Origin: Hyaloscypha bicolor E
Lineage: Eukaryota > Ascomycota > Leotiomycetes > Helotiales > Hyaloscyphaceae
Direction: 5' to 3'
Length of the DNA: 64,000 bases
NCBI RefSeq assembly: GCF_002865645.1
Contig: NW_020194589.1
Span: 976,812-1,040,811 of the forward strand
In this document: positions 11,966 to 20,810 of the stretch, piece by piece
Layout: every line of letters starts with the position of its first letter
Position numbering within the stretch: position 1 is the stretch's first letter
The notes under the pieces: generated by a model
What the model saw: the letters and a program-made list of their open reading frames with translations, nothing else
Told to the model about the DNA's origin: nothing
Databases searched by the model: none
Made by a program: the position numbers and the translations under genes

Positions 11966-12182
11966 TGGGGATTTTATCCCCTGGTCACGTGGTTCTGTCA
12001 TGTGACCTCCGGACATCCGTATAGTCCGCAGTCCGCTTATATTACCCCTCTTTCCTTCTTAGTTCTTAGAAATCAATTAACCTTTACTCTCTAATTTTAC
12101 GTCTCACTCGTACGCTGTAATCCCATGCTATGGAAGCCCATTCTACTATCTATATTACTACTTGTTTTATATCCCTATTATA
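11966..12182 (+). repeat. 3' LTR of the LARD-like element
   Basis: 217 bp matching 9003-9219, preceded by a purine-rich tract at about 11946-11960. It ends CCCTATTATA at 12182, after which the sequence returns to RIP-type host DNA with gag-like coding content. Confidence 0.85.
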
Positions 12183-12183
12183 G

Positions 12184-14145
12184 TATCTTTGGAACTAGTA
12201 TAAATTATAGTTTATTTCCTAAAGGCTTTATTTCTTTAGAAACCTTAAGTATAAATACTATAATAATTAAGAAAAGAAGAGCTAAGTTTATAAGTTTTAG
12301 TAATTTATTAAGAATAACTAAGACTTAACTAGATAAAGAGAGTTACTATAATACTATTTACTATAGTATAAAAGTATCTAGTATTTAAGAATCTAGAACT
12401 ATAATTAGTAATAATAAAAATAATATAGTCTTACTAAAAAATAATATCCCTTCGTCTGTCGGAAACTGTCCAGTGCTAGCAGGGGGGGGGTGTGGCTATA
12501 TATAAGCCCCACCTTGCTTTGTTATACTTTAAGAGGCTTGTATACAGCCACACCCCCCCTACTAGTACTGGACAGTTTCCGACAGACGAAGGGATAAATA
12601 TTAAGGAAATTATAAATAAAGAAATAACTAAAGCTCTAATTAATTAAGTACTTCTAAAAAAAAGAAAGTATCCTTAGTATATAGATAAATACAAGACTTC
12701 GGAAAAAGCTAAAGCTATTCTTTAATAACTAATAAATAACTATATTAATATATATCTAGAAAATCTCTTTTCCTTACTAGATATCTCTCTTATTTAGATT
12801 TTTAATTAAAGGCGTTCTTTTATACCTTAAACTAAAGGTAATAATTATTAAGTTAGGAATAAGATTACTAGAATATAAAGACTATAAAATATATAAGATA
12901 TATAAGTAATAGATAGTTTTTCTAATACTATTACTACTTTTAGACTCTATATATATATTACTCTTAAAAAGAGTTAAGAAGTCGAAGTAATATCTCTTTA
13001 TACTATTACTCTAAATACTTCGAATATTTCTAGTCTAGCTATATATATACTAAAGATAGAGGTTATTATTTATAATAAAATACACGTTTATATAATACTT
13101 AATAATAAGGCTAAAATTAATATAATATCTAAGAAGCTAGTTAATAAGAGTAATCTAGCTATTAAAACTAAAAGAAATCTCGTTTTCTAAAGTATTAGTT
13201 CTAGTAAAGTATTCTTTCTTAGTACTTACTAATATATTAAAGTTATTATTAGAGAATTAATTAATTTCGTAAACTTTCTAGTTATTAATAATAGAATTAC
13301 TAATCTCCTTTTAGGTATATACTACTTTATTAAAACCAAGTTAATATTCCTCTATAAACTAGATAAAGTAGTTAGAACTAAACTAAGAAATAGTAACCGT
13401 AAATAAATAGTAATAGTAAATATTACTAGTAATTTAATTCTAGTAAAAGGCAATGAGTTAGAAAACTAAAAGCTAGTATAAGAACTAGATAGTATACTAG
13501 TAAGAGAAAAAGAAAGAAAAAGAAAGTTCTAAGATCTAGAAACCTATATAATTCTATTATAGAAAGTAGTTTAAATAGTAATCTTAAGCTAAACTTAAGA
13601 AGAAATTCGGAGAATAGAAATCCTGAACTTAATATTAATATTTATATTATTTAAATCCCTTATTCTTTTAAAGAAGATTCTTTTATTTTTCTATTTAATA
13701 AAGTTAAGAAGAACTAAAAGAGACCTTTAGCTTTAATATTCTTTATACTAATATTAAAGAATAGTACTCTATAATAATTAATTTAAATTAAAACATTATA
13801 TAAGCAAAAGATAAATAAAATATATCTAATAAATCTAGAAATATTAATAAGAAAAGCTCTATTTAGTAATAATAATTAGTTTTAGAAAGCACGTTTAGAA
13901 AAACTAGCTCTAAATTATATTAGAAAATACAGAGACCTAAATAAATTAGTTAGATGCTTTTCTAATCTCTCTTCTAGCTCCTATTTAATAAAGAAATAAG
14001 TAGAATAGTTAATTATTAGAGATAAGTTAACTCTAGAAGAGAGAGAACTTTTAATAGAGGTTCTTATAAATTAAGAGGAGGCTCTTACCTTTAATTAGAT
14101 ATATTACGGGATAATTTAACTAGAAGTTACTTTACTCTAGAAAAA
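12184..14145 (+). pseudogene. Degraded gypsy-type gag-protease and start of pol
   Basis: One plus-strand frame can be followed from about 12370 to 14145 with only TAA/TAG interruptions. The first part is a Lys/Gln/Ile-rich gag-like segment. Around 13090-13130 is a retropepsin-like core, L-N-N-K-A-K-I-N-I-I, where active proteases have L-D-(T/N)-G-A. The Asp and Gly codons are changed to Asn and Lys, partly by RIP transitions. A second protease-like segment with L-L-L-G-I-x-Y-F follows at about 13300. The end (14020-14130) reads L-T-L-E-E-R-E-L-L-I-E-V, matching the linker just before reverse transcriptase in Ty3/gypsy polyproteins. The element is then cut off at the border of the GC island. 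A MITE (12447-12594) lies inside it in frame. Confidence 0.6.
12447..12594. mobile_element. 148-bp MITE with TIRs and TA target duplication
   Basis: The ends are inverted repeats starting TCCCTTCGTCTGTCGGAAAC, extending about 45-50 bp per arm through CTGTCCAGT and an 8G/7C tract. They differ at only a few positions. TA flanks both sides (12445-12446 and 12595-12596). The centre (about 12513-12535) is unrelated to the arms. There is no ORF. TA duplication and the TIRs suggest a non-autonomous Tc1/mariner-superfamily element. It is GC-rich and essentially free of RIP inside RIPped DNA, as expected for a repeat shorter than the RIP length limit or a late insertion. Confidence 0.85.
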
Positions 14146-14566
14146 CCAACACAACTAGCATTCCACGATATTACGTGACGGTGCTACGCGTTACTGGTGA
14201 ACCGACAGTATATTTGTTTATTAATTTGAAGGGTAAATGTGGCCCGTGCACGCTAAAATTGGCAAGCGAACCGCCCACTTAACGGATAGGTCGCTCCATA
14301 CTCAATCCTTGTTCCATATAATACGCTAAACCAGTCCACTCCCAAGGCTGCCACGTGTCTTTCACCTACGTGATCTTATCTCCATCCTTCTGGGACTCCA
14401 GAAAGCTTATGTCCAAAACTTTCCATCTCCCCGCCAAGTTGCGGCTGTACAGCTCTGCTGTCCGTCTTCCGCCACCAACATTCAAACTCGTTCATCTCTG
14501 AGCGCGCCAGCTGTGAGAGACTGTGAAATTGTTCGATACAAGCAGCCTACTCTGTTCGTTACTAGT
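14146..14566 (+). promoter_or_regulatory. Promoter and 5' leader of the HET-NACHT-ankyrin gene
   Basis: The composition changes abruptly near 14150 from RIP-type AT DNA to balanced sequence. A TATA-like CATATAATA lies at 14315-14323, with E-box-like CCACGTGTC at 14351. A pyrimidine-rich stretch (about 14380-14500) is typical of fungal transcription-start regions. An in-frame open stretch begins at 14513, but its first codon is GTG; the first ATG of the frame is 14567. The transcript start was not determined. Confidence 0.5.
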
Positions 14567-17500
14567 ATGCGCCTTCTGAAGCTTAACGACAATGGCGAGC
14601 TGAGCCTGGTCAAGCGAACCGGTGATCAGGCCCAGAAGTACGCCATCCTTTCCCACACATGGGGACCGGATGGCGACGAGGTCAGCTATGAAGACCTGAT
14701 CAACGGCACAGGCAAAAACAAACCTGGCTTGGACAAGCTCCGTTTTTGTGCGAAGCAAGCAGATCTGGATGGGCTGAATTATGTCTGGATTGATACTTGT
14801 TGTATCAATAAGGCGGATTTTACCGAACTTTCAGGAGCCATCAACTCCATGTTTCGTTGGTACCAGGAAGCCGTTCTATGCTATGTATATCTTTCCGACG
14901 TTCCTGATCCCGAGGATCACTCATCTACCGTGGAATCCTTTTCTGCCAGCAGATGGTTTAAGCGGGGTTGGACACTTCAAGAACTAATAGCGCCCTCAAA
15001 AGTACATTTTTTTTCACACAAAGGCCAGTTCTTAGGGAGCAAAGTCTCTAGAGCGCAAGATATCCATCATATTACCGGAATTCCTCTCAAAATCCTTCAA
15101 GGAGAGTCTCTAGCTCAATTTTCCATCGATGAGCGATTTTCGTGGGCGCAAACCCGTCAGACAACAGTTGAAGAAGATACTGCGTACTGCCTCTTGGGCA
15201 TTTTCGATATCCATATGACACTCATTTACGGCGAGGGGCGGCGTAAGGCACTAGATAGGCTCCAGAGAAAAATACGCAAGTCGAATGGAATCCCCGGTAC
15301 CGCCATGTGGACCCACCTTGAGGACAACAAGAAGGCCAAAATTCTAATGTGGACATCAACGGTGCCGTTCAAGGATAACCACGAATTAGCTTACAGAGAA
15401 CATGTTTCTGGCACTGGCGACTGGATTTTTCGGAACAGCAGCTACATTTCCTGGTATCGGGGGAGCTCCGGACAAATTCTGTGGATACATGGAAATGGTA
15501 AGCAAAGAATCAATGGTTTTATCCAACCATGGTATTTAATCCCAGTGTAGTTGGCGCGGGTAAGACGAAGCTGGTCGCTCATGTCATAGCCTCATTCTTG
15601 AAAGGACCCCTGCAAGTGGACGAGGCTCTCGCTTTCTTCTACTGCAACCGTAACGAAGATGCTCGGCGCAACGTAGCTAGTGTCCTTCGAAGTTTTGTGA
15701 AACAGCTCTCCATTTCCAGCAACAATACGTACTTGCATGGCGCCCTGGCCGAGATATATGCAGAGAAGCATCGCTCCGGGTTCTCTTCTGCAGAATTGTC
15801 AAATGAAGAAGCAGACACTCTTCTCCGACTAATCATGCAATCCTACAAGACCGTCACCTTCATTATTGACGCACTAGATGAGTGTGATAAGTCTTCAAGG
15901 GCGGTTCTGATAGAACGGCTCAACAGTCTCGTTCACAATATACCAAATTTGAGAATTCTGATCTCAAGCCGATGGGACGCTGAAATCGAGCGCAAACTGT
16001 CTGAGTCAAAGGCAGTACTGGAAGTCAATACGACTAAAAATCAGGATGACATCAAGAAATTTGTACTGGCGAGACTCGATGAAGACGCCGCGGACCGAGC
16101 TAGACCTCTCTCAGACCAGCTGCGAAGCAACATTGTCGAGACTCTTTTCCAAAAGAGTGATGGAATGCAAGTACATCCTGGTTTTATTATAAATACTCGC
16201 AGTTTTATGTCTCAGTTTATACTGATAATTGAATTTAGGTTTCAGTGGGCATCGCTTCAAATCTCCCAACTTCTTGAGCTTGAGAGAGAGCGAGACATTC
16301 GGTCTAGCCTCGGATCGCTCCCCCAAGGACTTGCTGCGACGTACGACGAGATTTACACAAGACTACAATGCCAGAAAGGAAGCAAGCCAATAGTTGCCAG
16401 ACGCACTCTTCAGTGGATCTTCTCCTCTCACATTCCTCTCACGTCTGATCATATGCTCGCTGCTGTGTGTCAGGGATTTGATGACCAGGAGCCTCAGCAA
16501 GTCGACGTAACTGTTGATTTCGTACTTAGCTCATGTTCGAACCTCGTCGTCCTGGATCAAACTAATGTTTTCCGTCTATCACATCTCTCTGTGCGCGAAT
16601 ACTTCGAGGGAAATCATCAAGAATTGATACTAGACGGCATTTGTTTAACAGCCTACGTTTGTCTACGTCTACTCATACATCCGAACACTCGAAATGTCCC
16701 GCCGCCAGATCTTACAGAGCATAAATCTTCCAAGATTGTGTTGAGTCAGGGCTCTGCAACCACGGTTCTGAATCCACTGATCTACTATGCACAACATTTC
16801 TGGCCAAATCATTGCCGTGCAATGGACGATACGGAGGATCCCACCTTCTTGGCTTTGCAAATGGAGTTTATAGGCTCTTTGGAAGATACCGGACCAGCCT
16901 ACAGAGAGTGGCACCATGCGATAAAGTATCGTCGGACGCCTGTAGCCTTCCTGGGGGCAACGTCTACGAATCATGTATTCAATTTGGAACCTATTCATTT
17001 GGCCCTACTACCGATTTGTGCCTTTGGTTTACGGAAGGTCCTTCAAGAATTTGATTCTAAGTCCGCTATCAACGTAAAACTCACAACCCGAGAGGGGTTA
17101 CCCTTATTGTCTCTAGCGGCAAAGCATGGCCATTGGAAAATTGCGAAACTACTCCTGGATCGCGGCGCTAATGTAAATACATTGGGCGCGGGCAGAAGCG
17201 CGCTAGCCATGGCAGCCGAAGGAGGCAACGAGTCGACAATTCGGCTATTGCTAGATCATGACGCCGATGTTAATGCGAAACTTGACGGCGTCTACAACAG
17301 TGCTCTTTCAACAGCAACGTCATTCAACAGAGAATCTGTCGTGCGCCTGCTGCTGGAGCATGGCGCTGACGTCAACATGGTTGGCGGCGTCGATGGGAGC
17401 GCCCTGGCGACAGTAATGTTAAATCGCAGGGAGTCGACCGCCAAAGTGTTGTTAGAGTATGGAGCGGACGTGAACGCGCAGTTATTTGGCGGCTTCGGAG

Positions 17501-19851
17501 AACACGGGAGTGCGCTAGCGGCAGCAGCGAAAGCGGGAAATGAGTGGGGCGTCCTGTTATTGCTTGAACACGGTGTTGATGTAAATGCATCGCTCTATGG
17601 TACCTATGGGAGCGCATTAGCCGCGTCAGTGGCAGCACTATCAAACTGCGATTGGCTAAACCTCATGGAGCCAGAGGAGAGACTGGACAGTGAAGACTTG
17701 CGGGTCGCGATGTTGCTGCTTGAGCATGGTGCGAACGTCAATGCCTATATTGGAGGTTCGCACGGAAGTGCATTGGCAGCAGCGGCGTCTGGCAAGGGAA
17801 ATGGAAGTGAGATTGTTGTTCGGATGCTGCTTGAGCAAGGAGCAGACGTCAATGCAAAGCTCAGTGGCGACTATGGAAGTGCCCTAGCAGCAGCAGTGTC
17901 TAGGAAAGGCAGTGGGCCGGTCGTCTGTCTATTGCTAGATCAGGGCGCGGATGTCCACACGCAACTGAGCGGCTCCTATGGGAGCGCGCTAGCGGCTGCG
18001 GCTGCTTCAGAAGGGGAAGAGTCAGTGATTCGGCTGCTATTGAAGCATGGCGCGGACCCGAACATGCAGCTCAGTAGTAAATATGGGAGTGCTCTGGCAG
18101 CGGCAGCGGCTAGTAAGCGGGAAGACAGTGAAGCAATCGTCCGGCTTCTACTAGAGCACGGCGCGGACCCGAACATGCAGCTCAGTAGTAAATATGGGAG
18201 TGCTCTGGCAGCGGCAGCGGCTAGTAAGCGGGAAGACAGTGAAGCAATCGTCCGGCTTCTACTAGAGCACGGCGCAATAGCCAACGCACAGCTTGGCGGT
18301 GATTATGGGAGTGCACTTACAGCGGCAGCGTCGAAAGGCAACGAATCGATCGTTCGGCTGCTGTTAAAGTATGGCGCGGACGTCAATGCCCATGCTGGAG
18401 ATGTTGAAGGAAGCGCACTGATGGCGGCAGTGGCAGGGAGATGGAAGGACAGGGAAGGAATTATCCGGCTGCTTCTTGAACATGGGGCGGATGTCAATGC
18501 ACAACTAAGCAGTCAGAGTGGGAGCACCTTGCGTTGGAGAGCCTGGGTTGGGAGCGCCTACCTTGGGAGCGCCTTGGCTGCGGCTGCAGGGTGCCGTAAG
18601 GAATCAATCGTCCGGCTTCTGTTAGAGAATGGTGCAAAAATCAACAATAAGCTCGACGGTCTCTATGGAAGCGCCCTGGCAGCAGCAGCGGAGGGCGGGA
18701 ACATGAAGGTAGTAAGGTTATTACTTGAGCGCGGTGCAGAGGTCAACGCACAACTCAGCGGAGATTATGGAAGTGCCTTGGCGGCAGGTGCGGGGAGTTG
18801 GGTTGGCTCAGATTCGGGAAGAGAAAATGAACGGAATAAGTTAGTCGCCCAACTGCTGATTGAGCACGGCGCAGACGTCAACGCGCAACTCAGCGGCGAG
18901 TATGGGAGCGCCCTGGCGGCGGCGGCACACAGCGGCAGTGAACGAGCAGTTCAGCTGCTTATTGAGCATGGTGCAGATGTCAACGCGCAACTTAGCGGCG
19001 AGTATGGGAGCGCCCTAGCGGCCGGAGCGTGGAGAGGCTGTGAACGGACGGTGCGGCTTCTACTAGAGAACGGCGCAGATATTAACGCACAGCTTAGCGG
19101 CTCCTACGGAAGCGCTTTAGGGGCAGCGGCAGCGGGACCGTACAACCCAAAGAAGATAATTGTGCTGTTACTCGAACGTGGTGCCGATGTTAATGCCCGG
19201 CTAGATGGCACTTACGGGAGCGCATTAGCGACAGCGGCATCGTGCGAATACGATGACCAGAGTGACCTCGACTCGGTTGTCCGGTTACTACTGGAATACG
19301 GTGCAGACGTCAATACTCCACTCCAAGGGGACTACGGGAGCGCATTGGCAGCGGCCGCTGCGAATAGGCATCTACAAAGCGAAACGGCTGTCCGGCTGAT
19401 GCTTGATCACGGCGCGGATGTTAACAAATCGCTTAGCGGCAAATATGGGAGCGCCTTGGCCGCCGCCGCTGCTGAAACGAGGAATTGGCCATATAGTAAA
19501 CCGGTCGTTAAATTGCTGCTGGAGCACGGCGCAGACGTCAATTCGCGGCTTTGCGGCAACTACGGGAGCGCTCTAGCGGCAGCGGCAGCTGCGGACGACT
19601 GGGGTCGTAACAAATCAACCGTGCAACTCTTACTTGAGCATGGGGCGGACGTCAACATGATGCTCAGTGGTAATTATGGGAATGCACTGACGGCAGCATT
19701 GGTCATGAGAGGTAGCGAGCCAATTGTTCGACTATTGTTAGAGCATGGTGCGATCGTCAACGAGAGTGTTCTTGCTGCTGCAAGCAAGAACGAAGACTCT
19801 AGGATCATTCCGCTGCTGGATTCGTACTCGAAGTTGCAACGAAATGGTTAG
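14567..19851 (+). CDS. HET-NACHT-ankyrin NLR-like protein (three exons)
   Basis: CDS join(14567..15497,15551..16166,16239..19851), about 1719 residues. Fungal NLR-like receptors of this architecture use an N-terminal HET death-effector domain, a NACHT nucleotide-binding switch and a ligand-sensing repeat domain. They act in vegetative incompatibility and probably in sensing other organisms, and trigger cell death. Visible here are: HET domain about 25-225 (Y-A-I-L-S-H-T-W-G; V-W-I-D-T-C-C-I; R-G-W-T-L-Q-E-L; L-I-Y-G-E-G-R); NACHT with Walker A G-N-V-G-A-G-K-T at 309-316, Walker B I-I-D-A-L-D-E around 415-421 and I-S-S-R at 448-451; a winged-helix-like segment about 568-650 ending L-S-H-L-S-V-R-E-Y-F; then about 24-25 ankyrin units from about 790 to 1710, most with L-L-L-E-H-G-A-D-V-N. 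The start chosen is the first ATG; the preceding frame lacks one. No internal stop or frameshift, and no RIP. It stands alone; neighbours are dead transposons. Confidence 0.93.
15498..15550 (+). other. Intron 1 of the NLR-like gene, 53 nt, GT-AG
   Basis: Donor GTAAGC and acceptor TGTAG. Removal joins GGA-AAT-G to TT-GGC-GCG and completes the Walker A motif G-N-V-G-A-G-K-T exactly. Without splicing the first frame ends in TAG at 15550. The size is typical of ascomycete introns. Placing an intron inside the P-loop means unspliced RNA yields a HET-only protein of about 328 residues. Confidence 0.9.
16167..16238 (+). other. Intron 2 of the NLR-like gene, 72 nt, probable GC-AG
   Basis: The donor is AT|GCAAGT, the consensus of the rare GC-AG intron class, and the acceptor is TTTAG|G. 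The branch-site candidate ACTGAT lies at 16221-16226, matching RCTRAY. Splicing restores G-M-F-Q-W-A, the family pattern after the NACHT core. The intron is 72 nt, divisible by three and free of stops, so retention would insert 24 residues. A GT donor 4 nt downstream (GTACAT), paired with the acceptor TTTCAG at 16245, would also keep frame but leaves the motif one residue short. Confidence 0.7.
17085..19840 (+). repeat. Ankyrin-coding repeat array, about 24-25 units
   Basis: Each unit encodes S-A-L-A-A-A-A, a variable spacer, then V-R-L-L-L-E-H-G-A-D-V-N-A-Q-L-S-G-x-Y-G. Most units are 33-40 codons rather than the canonical 33, because the spacer between helix 1 and helix 2 varies from none to about 18 extra residues. 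Units near 17640-17700, 18520-18590 and 18790-18840 carry the longest inserts. High similarity between units points to concerted evolution by unequal recombination, a known feature of fungal NLR repeat domains under diversifying selection. Confidence 0.85.
18051..18272 (+). repeat. Perfect 111-bp tandem duplication in the ankyrin array
   Basis: 18051-18161 and 18162-18272 are identical base for base over 111 bp (37 codons, one ankyrin unit), including all silent positions. Other neighbouring units differ at many sites. This indicates a very recent duplication. It is well below the length at which RIP is known to act in Neurospora, which explains why both copies are clean. Confidence 0.92.
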
Positions 19852-20094
19852 ACGAGCTAGAGCTCTATCTTCCGTTTCATCAGGACCTAAATTAGGGGGA
19901 TGGTTCAGTAATCATGAAGTAGCACCAGGTAGTGATATAGCACGAGCAAACAAGTTTTGTCGTTAAGTTAACCGACATGCGAGCTGCGCACCTGTTAGGG
20001 TCCTCCATATGGGGTGAGATACTTAGCTTGGCAGTTCACTCAGCTAATATGCGCTGGCGTTGAGGACGGCGGCCAGACGTGGCATGCTGAGGTA

Positions 20095-20156
20095 CTCCCT
20101 TCCCCTTCCCCTATCCCTCCCCTCCAGTACAAACCAAACCAAACCAAACCAAAACA
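20095..20156 (+). promoter_or_regulatory. CT-rich tract and AAACC repeats, probable core promoter
   Basis: A pyrimidine run (TCCCTTCCCCTTCCCC and CCCTCCCC) is followed by four to five AAACC repeats. CT-rich tracts followed by CA-rich leaders are common at fungal transcription starts. It lies just ahead of the ATG at 20188 of the broken gene below. Confidence 0.45.
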
Positions 20157-20187
20157 CTCGCTCTGAGATACAACAGTCAAGCCAGAA

Positions 20188-20810
20188 ATGGCCTACAACC
20201 CAGCCAAAATCCACAAAGTCGACCACCAGGCAAATACCTCAAGTTCTCCGGCCGCGGGCCTACGCACCCCTTGCCCGCAACGTCAGATGGTATTCAGTCG
20301 ATGGCTAGCCATGTGATATGGGCCATTTCAAAGAGCATTCCAACAACAGATTACCTGCGAGTTGCTGTGCTTAATAATAAAGGACTTGTCAAGATTAATT
20401 CGAGGTAAGCCAAATCCGCCTTCCCCTGCTTGAAACATTCTCTAATACTCTATAAACTTAATTTTATTAGAGACATCGCTAATTCCAAGCACTATTTCGC
20501 TATAGGGAATATTATAGCCTAGTTAGGAATTAAGCGCTATAATATAGTAATAGTAATAAGTTATAATATCGCTTTTAATATCTACTAGCAAATACTCGAA
20601 TTATAGTTTAGTTATATACTGGAATTTATTAAGTTTCCTGAAGTTCTATTTATAATTATATTAGTAATTATAAAGAAGGCTATTATTTATAATTCGAGAA
20701 AAGAAATATAATTCGGGACTAAAGTAATAAAGAATTTCTTTAAAAATAACTTAAAACTAAAAAGTATAAATTTATTCTTAAGAATTTTCTATTAACTTCT
20801 AATATCTCTT
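20188..20810 (+). pseudogene. Small unknown gene; second exon destroyed by RIP
   Basis: ATG 20188 has a good context (GAAATGGCC) and opens M-A-Y-N-P-A-K-I-H-K-V-D. A one-base frame change near 20233 would join it to K-Y-L-K-F-S-G-R-G-P and on through M-A-S-H-V-I-W at 20301. An intron at 20405-20470 (GTAAGC...TATTAG, 66 nt) is predicted. Exon 2 starts R-D-I-A-N-S-K-H-Y-F-A-I-G-N and soon meets TAG at 20520. The frame then continues for about 90 codons with only TAG/TAA of the kind RIP makes from CAG, CAA, TGG or CGA-adjacent changes. Exon 1 is GC-balanced and exon 2 is AT-converted, so the RIP border passes through the gene. The family is not recognised. Confidence 0.5.

Larger units (their letters stand above)
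9003..12182 (+). mobile_element. Non-autonomous LTR element (LARD-like), 3.18 kb
   Basis: Two directly repeated 217-bp ends (9003-9219 and 11966-12182) start TGGGGATTTTATCCCC and end CCCTATTATA. The 5' LTR is followed at once by TGGCGACCCAGG, a plausible primer-binding site. The 3' LTR is preceded by the G-rich tract GTGGGTGGGGGAAG, a plausible polypurine tract, so the element reads rightwards. The interior has no reverse transcriptase, protease or integrase; it consists of two tandem-repeat blocks and one short decayed ORF. That is the pattern of a large retrotransposon derivative moved by proteins from elsewhere. The LTRs differ almost only by transitions. The interior keeps many CpG, CpA and TpG sites, so it is less RIPped than its host DNA and probably younger. 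A clean target duplication was not found; GTAT lies near both outer edges. Confidence 0.75.

Noticed and set aside
14513..14566. Extended N-terminus of the HET gene starting at 14513
   Set aside because: The first codon is GTG and no ATG lies in frame before 14567. Related HET proteins start at about the ATG used.
17372..18497. Several minus-strand open frames across the ankyrin array
   Set aside because: They mirror the codon repeat of the plus-strand gene and have Ala/Ser/Arg-rich low-complexity translations; no independent evidence.
14146..20400. Horizontal transfer of the GC island
   Set aside because: The composition contrast is explained by RIP of the flanks; the gene has ordinary ascomycete introns and domains.
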